DNA from: Bathynomus jamesi
Taxonomy: Eukaryota; Arthropoda; Malacostraca; Isopoda; Cirolanidae
Assembly (NCBI GenBank): GCA_023014485.1
Contig: JAJOZX010005774.1
Location: forward strand, 62,001 to 126,000
Direction: 5' to 3'
Length of the DNA: 64,000 bases
Of the stretch, positions 1-11,112 are shown in pieces (position 1 is the first letter of the stretch; every line of letters begins with the position of its first letter). The notes beneath the pieces were generated by a model. That model saw nothing but the letters and a program-made list of their open reading frames with translations. It searched no databases and was not told the DNA's origin. The translations under genes and the position numbers were made by a program.

Positions 1-2
1 AT

Positions 3-50
<48 letters not shown>
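1..50. repeat. (TA)n microsatellite
   Basis: Nearly pure TA dinucleotides with one AA interruption run up to the left end of the TTAGGGTG element. It probably served as the element's insertion target. Confidence 0.95.
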
Positions 51-54
<4 letters not shown>

Positions 55-3000
55 GGTGATGCAAAATAACTTATCATTTCAAAAACTTGAAGACACCCTC
101 TAATTTTATTTAATTTAGTGTAAAAACTGAACATGCAAAATTTCAGCACAATTGAAGACATTTTAGAGGTTGCTACCATCCATTGAACATTTTGTATATT
201 GTTATTTTTCAGTTTGTATTTATTGTACATTTATTTATTTTGCAGATTTCATCAAAAATGGTAGTCAGCAACATATAGCAGTCATAACAGACTCTGAACC
301 TCTTTCCGTAAACCTTCTCATCCCTTTCATTGCTATAGACGCCGTGGCCGAACATTCTAGAATCATTTCTTTGCTGTGACGTCACTGTGGCGGCCGCGTC
401 AGTGTAAGTGCGGCGTCACTGACTCAGTATCTTTGCTGCCTTCGCTGAGAGTGGTTGTATAGCAGTTGCTGAGTTGCACTCATGGAGCGGCATACGCGTC
501 ACAAAACAGTTGTTTGGCTCATAGGACATCCTATAGAGTCCTTCAAAGAAACCCAGCTTCCATCTAAAAGGGAAACATTAGCATTGTTTATGAACTACAA
601 GATCAATAAAAAGCAACAGGTGAAAACAGCGGCTTTGTTGACTGCTAGAGATGTTATGGATGTGTGGGAAAAGGCACGCATCCCAACAGTGTTGAAATGT
701 CATGTCGTGGAGAGAGTAAAGAAACTTTTCAACGAGTGGGAGAAACTAAAGAAGAACAGAAATAATAAGAAGAAGCAATCACCTGCACTACTTCAAAAAC
801 AAGAGAGCTGGCAAAATGACTTGCAAGATCTGTTTGACATTGCACATGCAAGTGCTCTTGACATGATAAAGATAGATGAAGATCGTGAGTTTTTGATGCT
901 GCAACGACAAAAAGGAAGAAAAGGCAAAATGTCTGGAGTGGATAAAGTTTTTTCACAAATGGAAGAGATTGCTAGAGAAAAGGAAACATTGCTTGAAAAG
1001 AAAAGAAAGGGGAAACAGCCGTTTTCGAAGCAGCAGTGCTCTCAAGTTCAAGTCCTTCAAGTTTGAATGAAGATAGTTCAAAATCAGAAGAAGAATTTGT
1101 TGCTGACCCTCAGCAGCCATCAACTTCGAGACAAAGTAGATCAAAGTCTAAGAGTGCAAAGCTTATGGATTCTTCAATGCTTGTATCTCTTGATGCTGCA
1201 AAAGTAAGTGATAGAGCTGCTTCGGAAATCTTGATCCCAACAATCAATGCTCTTGGGCAAAACCCTGAAGAATACAGTGTTAGCTATTCATCGATACGGA
1301 GAGCAAGACAAAGGAACCGCAAGACAATGGCAGAAAATTTGAAGCAGGATTTCGAAACAAATTGCCCTCTCCAAATACATTGGGACGGCAAACTACTGGA
1401 AGATATTACTGGTCATGAAAATGTTGATCGACTGCCAGTTCTAATTTCCGGCCAAGGAGTTGATCAGCTTCTTGGTATTCCCAAACTTGCCAGAGGAACT
1501 GGTCAAAACATTGCAGATGCTGTCCATCAGTTAGTATTGGAGTGGAATATATCTGACCAAGTGAAGGGCATGTGTTTTGACACCACTGCCTCCAACACAG
1601 GTTCTAAGAGTGGTGCTTGTATGTTACTAGAGCAAAGATTGGATAAAGATATGCTGTGGCTGGCTTGCCGACATCATATTTTCGAAATAGTGTTAGAAGC
1701 TGCAGTTTCTGTCTCCTTGCCATCTTCTAGTGGCCCTGACATACAACTGTTTAAGAGATTCAAAGCAAAGTGGGTGGAAATTGACAAGAACAATTACCAA
1801 ACAGCAACAGATGACCCTAACATTGCAGAGAAAATCTCAGATGCTGAAGAACTCATTCAATTTGCTCAAGCTCAGCTTGATGAACAGCAGCCTCGTGATG
1901 ACTACAAGGAATTGCTCGAGCTAACGCTCATTTTCATCGGTAGTGCCCCAAGTCAGGAATCAGCTTTAAAGCACCCGGAGCTTATCACAGAGCACGATGG
2001 ATGGGCAAGCTAATTTACTGCATTAAAATTTGGATGTTTAAATCTCAGTTTAAACTAACTGAGAGAGAGGAAAAAGGACTGAGAGATGTTTGCTGCTTTT
2101 CAGCTGCGATATACATCAGATCGTGGTACCTGGCACCCATACCCTCATGCGCCCCCCGTTCAGATTTGCATTTTGTGCAAAGTCTGCAGCTCTACAAGCA
2201 AAAGGATGACAAAATTGCAAGTGCTGCACTCAATAAGTTTTTGAGACATTTGTGGTACCTCTCTGAGGAGCTTGTGGCGCTTGCATTTTTTGATTCAGCT
2301 GTTTCGCATGAGACAAAAAACAAAATGAAGCATGCTCTGCAGAAACCAGTTGACTCAAAAACCGAGCAAACGAGCATCAATAAATCCTGAATCAGCTGGG
2401 CAGAAACAACTGCAGGATTTCGTTACTGCGAACACAAAAAGATTCTTTGAAATCCTAGAGGTGCCTTGCACTTTTCTTGAAAAAGATGCTGAAGAATGGA
2501 ATGATGATGAAAGTTATGCGAATGCAAGAGATATCGCATATGGACTCAAAGTGGTAAACGACATTGCGGAAAGAGGTGTACGACTGATGGAGGAATACAA
2601 CAAACTGATAACCAATGATGAAGAGCAGAAACAATACCTTCTTCAAATTGTTAAAAGTTACAGGTCGTCACTCTCAAACAAAAACAAGAAAACATTACTC
2701 TTGCTTCACAAAAAACGAAAATAAACATACATAAGTGGTTATGATATGCCTACTGGGGAAACTTCCACATAAAAAAAGTTAACGCGCTATACGCTGTACC
2801 TCAGAGGGTGGTGCGGAAATCAGCGTGCCTATTATTCTATTTTATGAGCTCACTACGTACTATAGTCTAGAATGTCATCGTTTTTTTTTCAAACTAGGTT
2901 AACTAGGTACATATCAAACCGGCTCCGGCGAAAATATCAACAAAACAATATTTTTGAGCACAAACTGATATACATTTATTTTTAAAGCTTGGTAGCAACC

Positions 3001-3128
3001 TCTAATTTTCTCTTTTTGAACCCCAAATTTCGCATACAATGCTTTCTTAGGAATATGAATAAAATAGGAGGGTGTCTCCCTGAAAATTGAAAAAAAAAAA
3101 ATTTGACCCCTTTTTTGCATCACCCTAA
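51..3128 (+). mobile_element. TTAGGGTG-terminus DNA transposon, copy 1 (complete ends)
   Basis: The ends are a perfect 16-bp inverted repeat, TTAGGGTGATGCAAAA, at 51-66 and inverted at 3113-3128. Two further inverted subterminal blocks lie inside: AGACACCCTC near 91-100 is inverted near 3068-3077, and a perfect 16-mer, TTAGAGGTTGCTACCA, at 163-178 is inverted at 2990-3005. Both ends abut TATATA (45-50 and 3129-3134), compatible with a 6-bp target duplication or simply a TA-rich target. The interior holds one frameshifted transposase-like gene (482-2724) with about 430 bp of leader and 390 bp of trailer. The terminal octamer is shared with the element at 31413-33988. I cannot name the superfamily. 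The protein shows hAT-like RNase H motifs, but a 6-bp duplication is not typical of hAT. Confidence 0.85.
482..2724 (+). pseudogene. Transposase-like gene of TTAGGGTG element, frameshifted
   Basis: Three reading-frame blocks follow one another: 482-1066, then about 1027-2013, then 2001-2390 and 2332-2724. Together they form one protein of about 740 residues broken by roughly three single-base shifts, near 1020, 1990 and 2370. Block 1 is lysine-rich and helical and resembles a DNA-binding N-terminus. Block 2 carries a Ser-rich linker, a VSDRAAS motif, an IRRARQR basic stretch, CFDTTASNTG and LACRHHIFE. The last two look like the hAT-type second acidic motif and CxxH region. Just after the second break the shifted frame reads RWMGKLIYC, matching the hAT RW motif. 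Block 3 ends in VVNDIAERGV and EEQKQYLL. I recognise this architecture from unnamed arthropod proteins. The superfamily and the catalytic residues are inference. The breaks could be decay or assembly indels. Confidence 0.75.
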
Positions 3129-3140
3129 TATATATATATA

Positions 3141-3447
3141 AGCACGACAAGGGACCTCCTCAACCCTGAAGGAAAATAGCTTGGTTGTCAGGGGGCCAAG
3201 ACTTTTCAACCAGCTTCCTAAGGACCTCAGAAACGTAACGGGGGTCAAAGTTGAAGTCTTCAAGAAAAGACTGGATGCCTGGCTCAGGACAGTACCAGAT
3301 GAGCCGGGTGTGCCTGGCTATGTACGGTGGAGAGCGCAAGAAAGTAACTCGCTCCTCCACCAGGCCAGACCTAGAGGCGGGGCCACCAGCTTGACCTCCG
3401 TGTGAAGAGAGACCAACACACGAAACAACATAAGGTTCATAAGGTAA
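3141..3447 (+). mobile_element. LINE 3' end (CR1/jockey-type C-terminus)
   Basis: Frame 3181-3405 encodes a short C-terminal peptide with the pattern FNQLPKDLRN, FKKRLDAWLRTVPDEPG and NSLLHQ. This matches the tail of reverse-transcriptase ORFs common in decapod LINEs. The coding end is followed by GTGTGAAGAGAGACC and then GGTTCATAAGGTAAGG, which runs into (TA)n. All polymerase domains are missing, so this is a 5'-truncated copy. An antisense copy of the same end lies at 15011-15106. Confidence 0.7.
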
Positions 3448-3500
3448 GGTATATATATATATATATATAATTATTTTATATTTATCTATATATATAAAAT
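3448..3500. repeat. (TA)n microsatellite at LINE tail
   Basis: A TA run (about 3450-3469) followed by a degenerate TA/TTTA stretch directly after the LINE 3' end. It may be the expanded retrotransposition tail. Confidence 0.8.
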
Positions 3501-3640
3501 ACACCACAATCGTGTCAAAGCAATAAAATTAATTAAAATTCCCGAAGGAAAAGATAAAAGTTTAAAAGAACTAAAAAATTCAAACTTGCAAAGCTTTCCA
3601 AAGTGAACTGCTTTCTTCACTCCTTTGGGGATTTCAAGTG

Positions 3641-3641
<1 letters not shown>

Positions 3642-3693
<52 letters not shown>
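3642..3693. repeat. (TA)n microsatellite
   Basis: About 25 uninterrupted TA units on the left side of the hairpin cassette at 3727-3836. Confidence 0.95.
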
Positions 3694-3700
<7 letters not shown>

Positions 3701-3832
3701 AAAATAACGCACTGTCGCGACGAAGTATGGAGAAGGAAACCATTACCAATTGAGAAGGGCTCGCGAGGAGCCGAAACTGTATTGGTGTTAATAAATAAAA
3801 ATTTACGTCTTCCTGAAGAATGGTTTCCTTCT

Positions 3833-3837
<5 letters not shown>
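3694..3837. repeat. Hairpin-bounded cassette, possible PLE 3' end
   Basis: A perfect 18-bp inverted repeat, ATGGAGAAGGAAACCATT at 3727-3744, recurs inverted at 3819-3836 with about 74 bp between arms. The interior reads GAGGAGCCGAAACTGT, then AATAAATAAAAATTTA. This resembles the GGATGCCAGTGGGCATCGAAACTGTTG...AATAAA layout of the Penelope-like 3' ends at 48.2 and 17.8 kb. It is flanked on both sides by (TA)n. The link to Penelope-like elements is inference from layout. Confidence 0.5.

Positions 3838-3893
<56 letters not shown>
3835..3893. repeat. (TA)n(TG)n compound microsatellite
   Basis: About 19 TA units pass directly into about nine TG units. Confidence 0.95.
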
Positions 3894-3894
<1 letters not shown>

Positions 3895-4264
3895 TGAAAA
3901 TGCGGATAATGATTTTAACAGCACAAAAGCTTCGTATTATATTTCCTTAGAATTTCGTTATTATGAAGGAAATACTGTAATCTGTTGCTGTTTCTCTCCT
4001 TTAATATAATCATAGTTTCATGTTTCAAAATAATGTGTTCTTTCCTCCACTGATGCATCGTACACACGAGTCCTTTAGAGGTAAATTACAACAAATTCAA
4101 ATCAAAAAATCTTCCAGACATAAAAATCAACTTGAAATGTCGACTTAAAATTAATATTGTGCGCTCAAAAAACGCTTTATTTAAACTATTTAAACTAACA
4201 AACTACTGTGTTCAAAATTATAAGACCCAGTTTTGTTAAAATTGCACTAAATAAATGATTTTAC
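3894..4264. other. AT-rich sequence, nothing recognised
   Basis: No coding potential, inverted repeat or known element end was visible here on either strand. Confidence 0.5.
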
Positions 4265-4425
4265 TTGTTAGGTTACACTAGGTAAGAAGGTAAGTTAAGT
4301 TAAATTAGGTTAGCTTACATCAAATGTGGTAAACATTTTTGGTTTGCAAAACTCCCCACCGCCAATCTAACCTAACTCAATTTAGCCTAACCTACCTTTA
4401 TCTAACAAAACCTACATTTACAAAG
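4265..4425. repeat. Imperfect inverted TTAGGTTA-rich repeat
   Basis: GTTAGGTTA, AAGGTAAG and AAATTAGGTTAG on the left are mirrored by CTAACCTAA, CTTTATCTAAC and AACCTAC on the right, around a loop containing CAAAACTCCCCACCGCC. It resembles small MITE-like or foldback repeats frequent in arthropods. Boundaries are uncertain. Confidence 0.4.
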
Positions 4426-4619
4426 ACAACCTTATACCAGAAGTTTTATATACTATAAAATTCGAATAAACTCCTTCTAGAGCCCATTTCGGGGAAAAGT
4501 CCATCCGAGTTTTTGTTCTCTCGTTTAAAACGTATATCATATTCCCAGTTAGATTAGACGTTTCATTTATGATGTAGTTTCGTGTTCATAAAACGAGCGC
4601 ATATCTGGCGGAGTTCAGA

Positions 4620-5855
4620 AGTGATAAAAAAATTTAAAAAACTTGGTTTAACTTTGCTTGCTCTATTATTCGCAAAAGAGAGGAGGCTTTCAGAAAGTAC
4701 CGTCGCCATCCAACTCCTGACTCTCACTTAGCTTATATTTTTTAGTGGAAACGTGCAAAATCTGTTCTATGACTAGCCAAAACTTCCTTCAGCGGACAAA
4801 AGTGTGAAAACCTATCCAATTCTAATTCTTCTCGCTCTTTCTGACACCTGGCTAAGAATCTTTCCAACAACTTTACATATTCTTCTTCTTTCCCTAATTT
4901 TTTTTCCATTCCGACGGCTCAGTTGCCGTCTTTTCTCCCGATAAAGCTGAACTCTTCGCTCAAACTTTCGCCTCCAACTCAATCCTGGACGATTTCGGTG
5001 CTGTTCCTCCATTTCCTCCTCCCTCCGACTCAATTATTTCTGAAATTAGAATCTCTTCCAAAGATGTTTTTTCTGCCCTCTCTGGGCTCAATTCTAAGAA
5101 GGTGTACAGTCTTGATGGTGTCCCTCCTGTTGTTCTCAAGAACTGTGATTCTGTGCTGACACTCTTCCTAGGTAAACTCTTTCGTCTCTTTTGTCTTTCG
5201 ATCTTTTCTGGAAAAATCACATACATTCTCTCTCTAAAACAGCTTCTAAGAGGTTAGGTGTGCTGTACCGCCTCCGCAGTTTCTTCACCCCCTACTCAGT
5301 TGCTGTCTCTGTACAGGGGTCTTGTCTGCCCCTGTATTGTGTACGCTTCTCATGTGTAGGGTGGCTCAACTCACACAGCTCTACTTGACAGGATGGAATC
5401 AAAGGCTTTTCGTCTGATCAGCTCCCCGGCTCTTACTGACTGTCTTCAATCCCTCTCTCTTCGCCGCAATGTTGCCTCACTCTCTCTTTACTATCCCTAT
5501 TATAACGGACACTGCTTTTCTGAACTCTCTAACTACATGCCTCCTCCTTTAAGGAAAACAAGCAGTACTCGACTTTTGACATGTTCTCATTTCTTTTCTC
5601 TGCAACTCTCTAATACAAGGCTTAATGGGTATTTTGAATCATTCATCTACTCAACCGGTCAACTCTCGAACAACCTTTCTCAGTCCATCTTTCCCCCTGT
5701 CTATTACCTTCAGTCTTTCAAAAACAGTGTACAGGCATCTCGAGAACTTTGGATCTTGATTTTGGTTCTTTTCTTCCTCTATGGGGGGCCGTTTTCGCGA
5801 ACGTTCGCCCTTGGTCCCTCCTTCCCGCATAGAAAAAAACTTATAACGTTTCCAA
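4620..5855 (+). mobile_element. Jockey-like LINE (family Z), 5'-truncated and internally deleted
   Basis: Fragments in shifting frames match a non-LTR retrotransposon ORF2. Around 4650-4800 lies the segment before the reverse transcriptase (RKREEAFRKYR), and 4800-5170 encodes the AELFAQTFASNS-like and DGVPPVVLKNCDS region. The frame then jumps at about 5200 straight to the thumb (SKRLGVLYRLRSFFT), so the catalytic palm with YADD is absent. 5390-5730 encodes the C-terminus (VESKAFRLIS, LRRNVASLSLYY, FESFIYSTGQL, PPVYYLQSFK). The 3' end reads TCCTTCCCGCATAGAAAAAA. Four other copies in the window share this terminus or body (9089, 22493, 23196, 55250). It is dead. Confidence 0.8.
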
Positions 5856-6013
5856 CCGCGGGTTTGCATCCTAATTTGCAATCCAGATAGATTTCAGATT
5901 ATTTAACGATAACGTGCAACGCTAAATTCAAGACCCCAGAATTCTGGAATCTATGTGTATAAATAAAATGAAACCACCATTAAATGATTATACCAGTTTT
6001 TTCGCTCTTAATA

Positions 6014-6090
6014 CAGAATAATTCACTCGCTGGTAGCCCCAGAGTATCGCTAATACGCTATCCTGTCGTTACCAGCGAGTGAATCACCCT
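6014..6090. mobile_element. Short palindromic MITE
   Basis: ATTCACTCGCTGGTA on the left is repeated inverted as TACCAGCGAGTGAAT on the right, with outer CAGAATA and CACCCTA next to TA. The size, about 77 bp, and the TA flanks fit a mariner-type MITE. Confidence 0.6.
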
Positions 6091-6096
6091 ATATTA

Positions 6097-7138
6097 TAAG
6101 GTAAACTAAGTTCTATTGTTATTACGAATCTTTTACTTTAAGTTGAAACATTTTTTGTACCTATAATCGGATTTTAATAATGGACAATAATAATTCTTGT
6201 GGTTTGAGGGTAGTGTTTAGTGTTGTGTTTTTACACTGAAATAGAAGGTTTTACTGTTTTTATATTATACTATTCTGACTTTCATTTAAGGTTATTAACA
6301 GTTTTTGTCTTTAAAGTACTATTTTAGTTTGAATTTTACCTGATTTAGAATTTTTTCTATTTGTAATCAAGAGTTAAGTATAAGCGATGTTGTTTTATTG
6401 TTCTACGGCGCGGTTTGCATAATTTTTTAATTATCTAAATTTTAGACTTCACCGAGGATGGAAGCTGTTCTCCTGAAACGTACAAAATAATATATATATA
6501 TAAATCAAGATCCAGTTTCTTTTTCATTACAGTTTGCTTACAATAATCTTTGTGGTGTAAAATGGAGAAGTCGCCCGTCACAGCATCGTTCCTCGAGGGT
6601 AATAAACTAATAAAACAAAGACTAACTTCATTCATCATCAAATGTTTTAACAGTCTGTAGTAAAACTCCCGTTTAGAGATCGTATTCTTCACCATTTCCA
6701 AACTGTTGATGAAGATACGTGAACGTATATTTACTTCACGGTTGTGAAGTCAAAGAGGAATTCGCTTCTTTTTAAAGCTGTTTTCTTTGAGTTATGGATC
6801 ATTTATATAAAGTATTTTTATAAAAACGTTACAACTTGAAGTTCATTTCTGCACCTATACACTACTTTAAACTTGCATTTTCATACCTGTACCTATCATA
6901 CGTCAATTTAAAAAAAGACATTAAAAGTATTAGCAATACAGTTTTATTTTTATCACTCTTATTATCTAAGTAACTACCTTTTGAAAAGTAAAATGGAATG
7001 AGGAAAATCATGTAAAGAGAACAGATCTAGTTTTAGGCTCCATTTTTTTTATTTGATTACTCAGGGTCCACTATATACTTATACCTTCATTTATTTCTCT
7101 ACTGTATCCATACAGGTAAGCTATCCCTCCAAAAGAGG

Positions 7139-7140
<2 letters not shown>
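6097..7140. other. AT-rich sequence without a recognised gene
   Basis: No supported coding region. GAGGATGGAAGCTGTTCTCC near 6455 followed by GAAACGTAC and a short TA run is reminiscent of a Penelope-like 3' end, but it is too short to call. Confidence 0.4.

Positions 7141-7214
<74 letters not shown>
7141..7214. repeat. (TA)n microsatellite
   Basis: About 37 TA units with one AA interruption near 7180. Confidence 0.95.
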
Positions 7215-7217
<3 letters not shown>

Positions 7218-7389
7218 AATTCAATGCAAACTGAACCTTGAAAAATCGCCAAGTTTATAAACTTAAAATGCAAGATTATTTCTTACCTCTACTCTAATTT
7301 CCTTTGTACCCAACGCAAGCAAATTTAAGAGCAGGAAACAAAACCTTTGCATTGCTAACCTATCCTTTCTTTTTTTCGGCCCACTCGGC

Positions 7390-7560
7390 CAGCGATAGTG
7401 GTTCAATCAGTAGCAGTTTCCCTATAAGCAAAATGAAGACACTGAGGTCGGGGGGCTCGACTCCCGATGGTTAATAATAATCCAGGCGGCGTTAGAAAAT
7501 AAACCTCATTTCTGTGGCTTGAGCGTTGTGCTAGCTTGTGGTCTCCTTGTCTGATTTTTG
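7390..7560 (+). mobile_element. tRNA-derived SINE (family S1)
   Basis: CCCTATAAGC, then GAAGACACTGAGGTCGG and a box-B-like GGCTCGACTCCCGATG, followed by a short ATA-rich stretch and a body ending in CTTGAGCGTTGTGCTAG and TTGTGGTCTCC. The same order occurs at 8530, 19203 and 34425. The box-B-like core suggests a tRNA-derived Pol III head. Confidence 0.6.
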
Positions 7561-8529
7561 TTACTCTCTCCAGTCTTATCGCATCCTATCCCAAATCAAC
7601 CAAAACCACGCAATTAATCGCAACCTAACTGATGATTTGGAAAGAAGTGATAATCATAATTCTACTCCGACTGTCATTGTCCGGTGCTAGTGTCTCCGAG
7701 CAACTGATACAATGAGCAAACTAACCAAACCAACCAACCAAACCAACAACTACTAAATAATTTGATGATATTATCTTCAAAAACAGAAGAAAGGAGAGCA
7801 AAGGAACGAAATAGTGTGAACAGGTTTTTCAGTCAATTTTCACTTCATAACAAATGCTCTAAAAATACAGTATGTAAGTCCCTTCCCTCGTATGCCCTTA
7901 GATGTTACGAAGGGGGTTAAACAATTCTAAACGTTATTAATGCAATGGAACAGCTCTTTTCTACATACATTATCTAATAACCCACGTCCCATTCTCCTAT
8001 AGGGCGAGTACGATGCTTGAACTCGATGCTGAAAACTTTTCATCATCACCAGAAATAAGGCAAAATCCTTAGAAATCCAGCGTTACCTTTTATGGCAAGG
8101 TTGGGATGTACCTCTGTCGATACACAAAAAACAAAGACTTCGCGCAATCTTCTGTACGTAGAAATATCTTCTGTTGACTCAAATCACAAAAAAAGAAGTT
8201 TTGAAGGCAATTTCTTCTATCTAAAGAAGTTGTGTATCATTAAAAGAATTTATTACATCACCTGAGAAGAAGCTTTGATACCCAAAAGAAGCTAAAACTT
8301 CCTTTGGAATACACGCTTAAAAAGAAGTTATAAGTTCTAAATTTAGAAGGTTTTATTTTGAGTGATATAGTAGGTGAAACCAACGTCTCCAGTCATACAC
8401 CCCACAAACCGTTTCCATTCCTCCTTCTTCTAGTTAACTCTTGCGCCACATTTTTATACACTCAACATTTATTCACACACTTCCTAATTACATCTTTCCA
8501 TCTGTTACGCGGTCTTCCTCTACTCCTCT
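7561..8529. other. No gene recognised
   Basis: The stretch is AT-rich with several AAGAAGTT-like words at 8160-8350 and CCAACCAAACCAACC near 7730. No convincing open frame or element end was seen. Confidence 0.4.
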
Positions 8530-8685
8530 ACTCCTACTATCCCAAGTGAAATGAAGACACTGAAGTCGGGGGTTCGAATCCCGATGATAATAATGATAAT
8601 AATACAGAAGTTAGAGCAATGGGCCGCATTAGTTGGCCTGAGCGTTGTACTAGTTCCTGGCCCTCCTCTCTTATTAATATTATTA
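8530..8685 (+). mobile_element. tRNA-derived SINE (family S1)
   Basis: GAAGACACTGAAGTCGGG runs into GGTTCGAATCCCGATG, a near-perfect tRNA box B. (ATA)n and the conserved body GGGCCGCATTAGTTGGCCTG with GAGCGTTGTACTAG follow. This is the best-preserved S1 core in the window. Confidence 0.7.
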
Positions 8686-9088
8686 TTACGCATTTACCAT
8701 TATACGCCTTTTGACAATTCTATCATTGTTCATTTTCGTTACATGACTGTACCGATGTAGTATACTGTCTTATATTCTTCCTCTTCATTTTCTCCATCAC
8801 CTTTCATTACCTTTAAAAAATAATAAAAATTGTACTCTTTTGTGGACTTATGAGAAAAATATATATAACCGCTCTTTTGCATACATGGAATGTAAATTAA
8901 TTCAAAATATGTTTTCAAAATATATTGATTAATTTTTACACTTAAAAATATTTATTTTTTTTCTGTAATATTCTTATTTTCAAAATTCTTATTAATTAAA
9001 ATGGAAATAGAATGATTTATTTTTATTTGCCGAAAAGCGTTAAATTTACTCAAAGAATTTGCCTGTTTGAATAGATTAAATTCTCTTC
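8686..9088. other. AT-rich sequence, nothing recognised
   Basis: No open frame or repeat end was identifiable. Confidence 0.4.
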
Positions 9089-9535
9089 TTATGCGGGAAG
9101 GAGGGGACAAGGACGAAAGCCCACAAAAATTACCCCCCCCCTCAATAGAAGGAGAAGGAGAGAGCCGAAATTAAGGTACAGAGTTTAGGAGATGCTTGGA
9201 CACTCTGCGTTTGAAAGATTGGAGGTCATAGACAGGGGGAATGATGTATGGGAAGATTGTTCCAGTTGACCGGTTGAGTAGATGAAAGATTGAGAATACC
9301 GATTAATCCTTGCATTAGAGAGGGGGGTGAGAATGTGTCAAAAGTCTGGTACTGCAAGCTCTCCTTAAAGGAGGAGGCATGAAATTAGAGAGTTCAAAAG
9401 GACAGTGTCCGTTAAAATAGCGATAGTAAAGAGAGAGTGAGGCAACATTGCGGCAAAGAGAGAGAGGGATTGAAAACATTTAGTGAGAGACAAAGAACTG
9501 ATGAGACGTGAAGCCTTCGATTCCACCAGGATAGA
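9089..9535 (-). mobile_element. LINE family Z 3' fragment, antisense
   Basis: The reverse complement encodes the LINE Z C-terminus in broken frames (SFIYSTGQL, LYDLQSFK-like) and has the same 3' terminus, TCCTTCCCGCAT. A short indel series destroys the frame. No polymerase domain remains. Confidence 0.75.
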
Positions 9536-10270
9536 TTAAAAAAAAAAATTAGAAAGCGTTTTTAATTTTCAAAAAATCGTAAAAGTGGCCGGTGAACAAA
9601 AAAATGGTTGGTGACCCATGCTCTAACACTGTTCACAGTTCAAATTGTATTAAATTACTTAATACATTGTTAAGATGTTCAGGGATTTATTATGAAAAAC
9701 TGATACACACGCAAAACAAAACACCTTCAGAATTATATTTAAATATCCTTTATGCAGAAGTTGGAGAAATCGTAAGGAATTTCTCAAGTATAAATGTAGT
9801 GAAGTGAAAGCTGACAATTTATTGTTGAACTACTTAAAATCTTTCAGAGTATCTCCAAGTATCCAGCCAAATACCACCATGGAATAGGAGTATTTGTTTA
9901 ACAATGGAAAAAAGCAAGTATGAATCCGTTTGAGAAAATTAGACAAGAATTCCGACAAACTTCAGCGCAGACCGCTTCTATACTGATTTTCTCTAGAATT
10001 TGGAAAGAAATAGCAGCAAATCAAGCAAAAATGCCTAAAACCTTGAGGTACGTGATCTACTAAATTTTAACTTCAATGTGATTACAAGGAAAGAAAGAGC
10101 TATTCACAGTAAGACGCTCTCCTTTCTAAAATTAACATCCAAATTTACGGAATACAAACTAAACAGAGGAGAAATGTATTGCTTTCTGTTATTTCATTCT
10201 CAAGTTCTCAACACAGTTGAAATGACTGATACTTGGAATAAATTAGAAGCCAGTAGGGAGACAAACTATT
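9536..10270. other. No gene recognised
   Basis: A 71-codon frame at 9592-9807 and traces downstream look like decayed coding sequence, but I cannot assign them to a family. Confidence 0.35.
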
Positions 10271-10274
10271 TTAA

Positions 10275-10441
10275 CCCTTTGTCGGGCAGTGTGACTTTAC
10301 TGATTTTGTTTTGGCTAAAGCCAGACGATTTTACTCAGTTTCTCTTAACCCTTTATTGCACAGAGGTCTTCCCGAAACTGAATAAAATCGTCTGGCGTTA
10401 GCCATAACAAAATTAGTAAAGTCACACTGCGTGACAAAGGG
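10275..10441. mobile_element. piggyBac-type MITE
   Basis: TTAA precedes CCCTTTGTC, and the right end GACAAAGGG is followed by TTGA, a decayed TTAA. The arms are about 70 bp inverted (AGTGTGACTTTACTGATTTTG, GCCAGACGATTTTA). TTAA targets with CCCTTT ends are characteristic of piggyBac-related elements. It shares its core with the MITE at 20675. Confidence 0.75.
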
Positions 10442-10445
10442 TTGA

Positions 10446-11029
10446 AGATTAAATTACAAAGAGGTGAATGAAAACTAAGTACTTTATCTTAAATATTAAT
10501 AAGCTAATCCATTACAACTCACTTTATCCTTTTCTTCATCGTCATATTATAATATAAATACTAAATAGATTAACTGCTATTATTCAAGCAAGCAATGTCA
10601 AGCTTCTACATCGTTGATACGCAGCTAAATTTGTTATTGTAGTTAGTACGAATAAAGAAAATCTATTTAATCTATAAAAGCAATTACAGTATTATGATAC
10701 TGATTTTAGAAATGAATGTTTTATATTCGCACTGGATTAAATTATACAAGATTAAAAGACTAAATTTGAGAAAGGTAAAATTTTACAATGAACAGACACC
10801 TTTTCTATGATAAATCACTGGCATAATTTGCAGCCTATTTGGAAAGCACATTATGTATATTTTGCATGCAGTAACGTAAATGGCATCCTGACTTACTTAC
10901 AGCGCTGACTAAAGCGTTGATTTCAGTAGAAAGACAATAATGAATAAAATCAAGTTAATAATATTATTAACATTATCCTTCGATTTGAAAAAGATACTAT
11001 TCCCTTAACTCAAAAATTCAAAATTTCAA
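10446..11029. other. AT-rich sequence, nothing recognised
   Basis: No coding frame or clear repeat end was seen. Confidence 0.4.
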
Positions 11030-11112
11030 AATTTAAAAATCTTTATTCAGAGAAGAATACAAGTGACACAGTTTTACAATTTTAGCTATTTCATATGACA
11101 TTAATATATTCA

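Noticed and set aside
3634..4009. 96- and 123-codon frames on both strands
   Set aside because: They consist mostly of IYIYIY from (TA)n read through. This is composition, not coding.
4265..4425. Arthropod TTAGG telomeric repeat
   Set aside because: TTAGGTTA words are scattered and inverted, not tandem pentamers, so this is not telomeric sequence.
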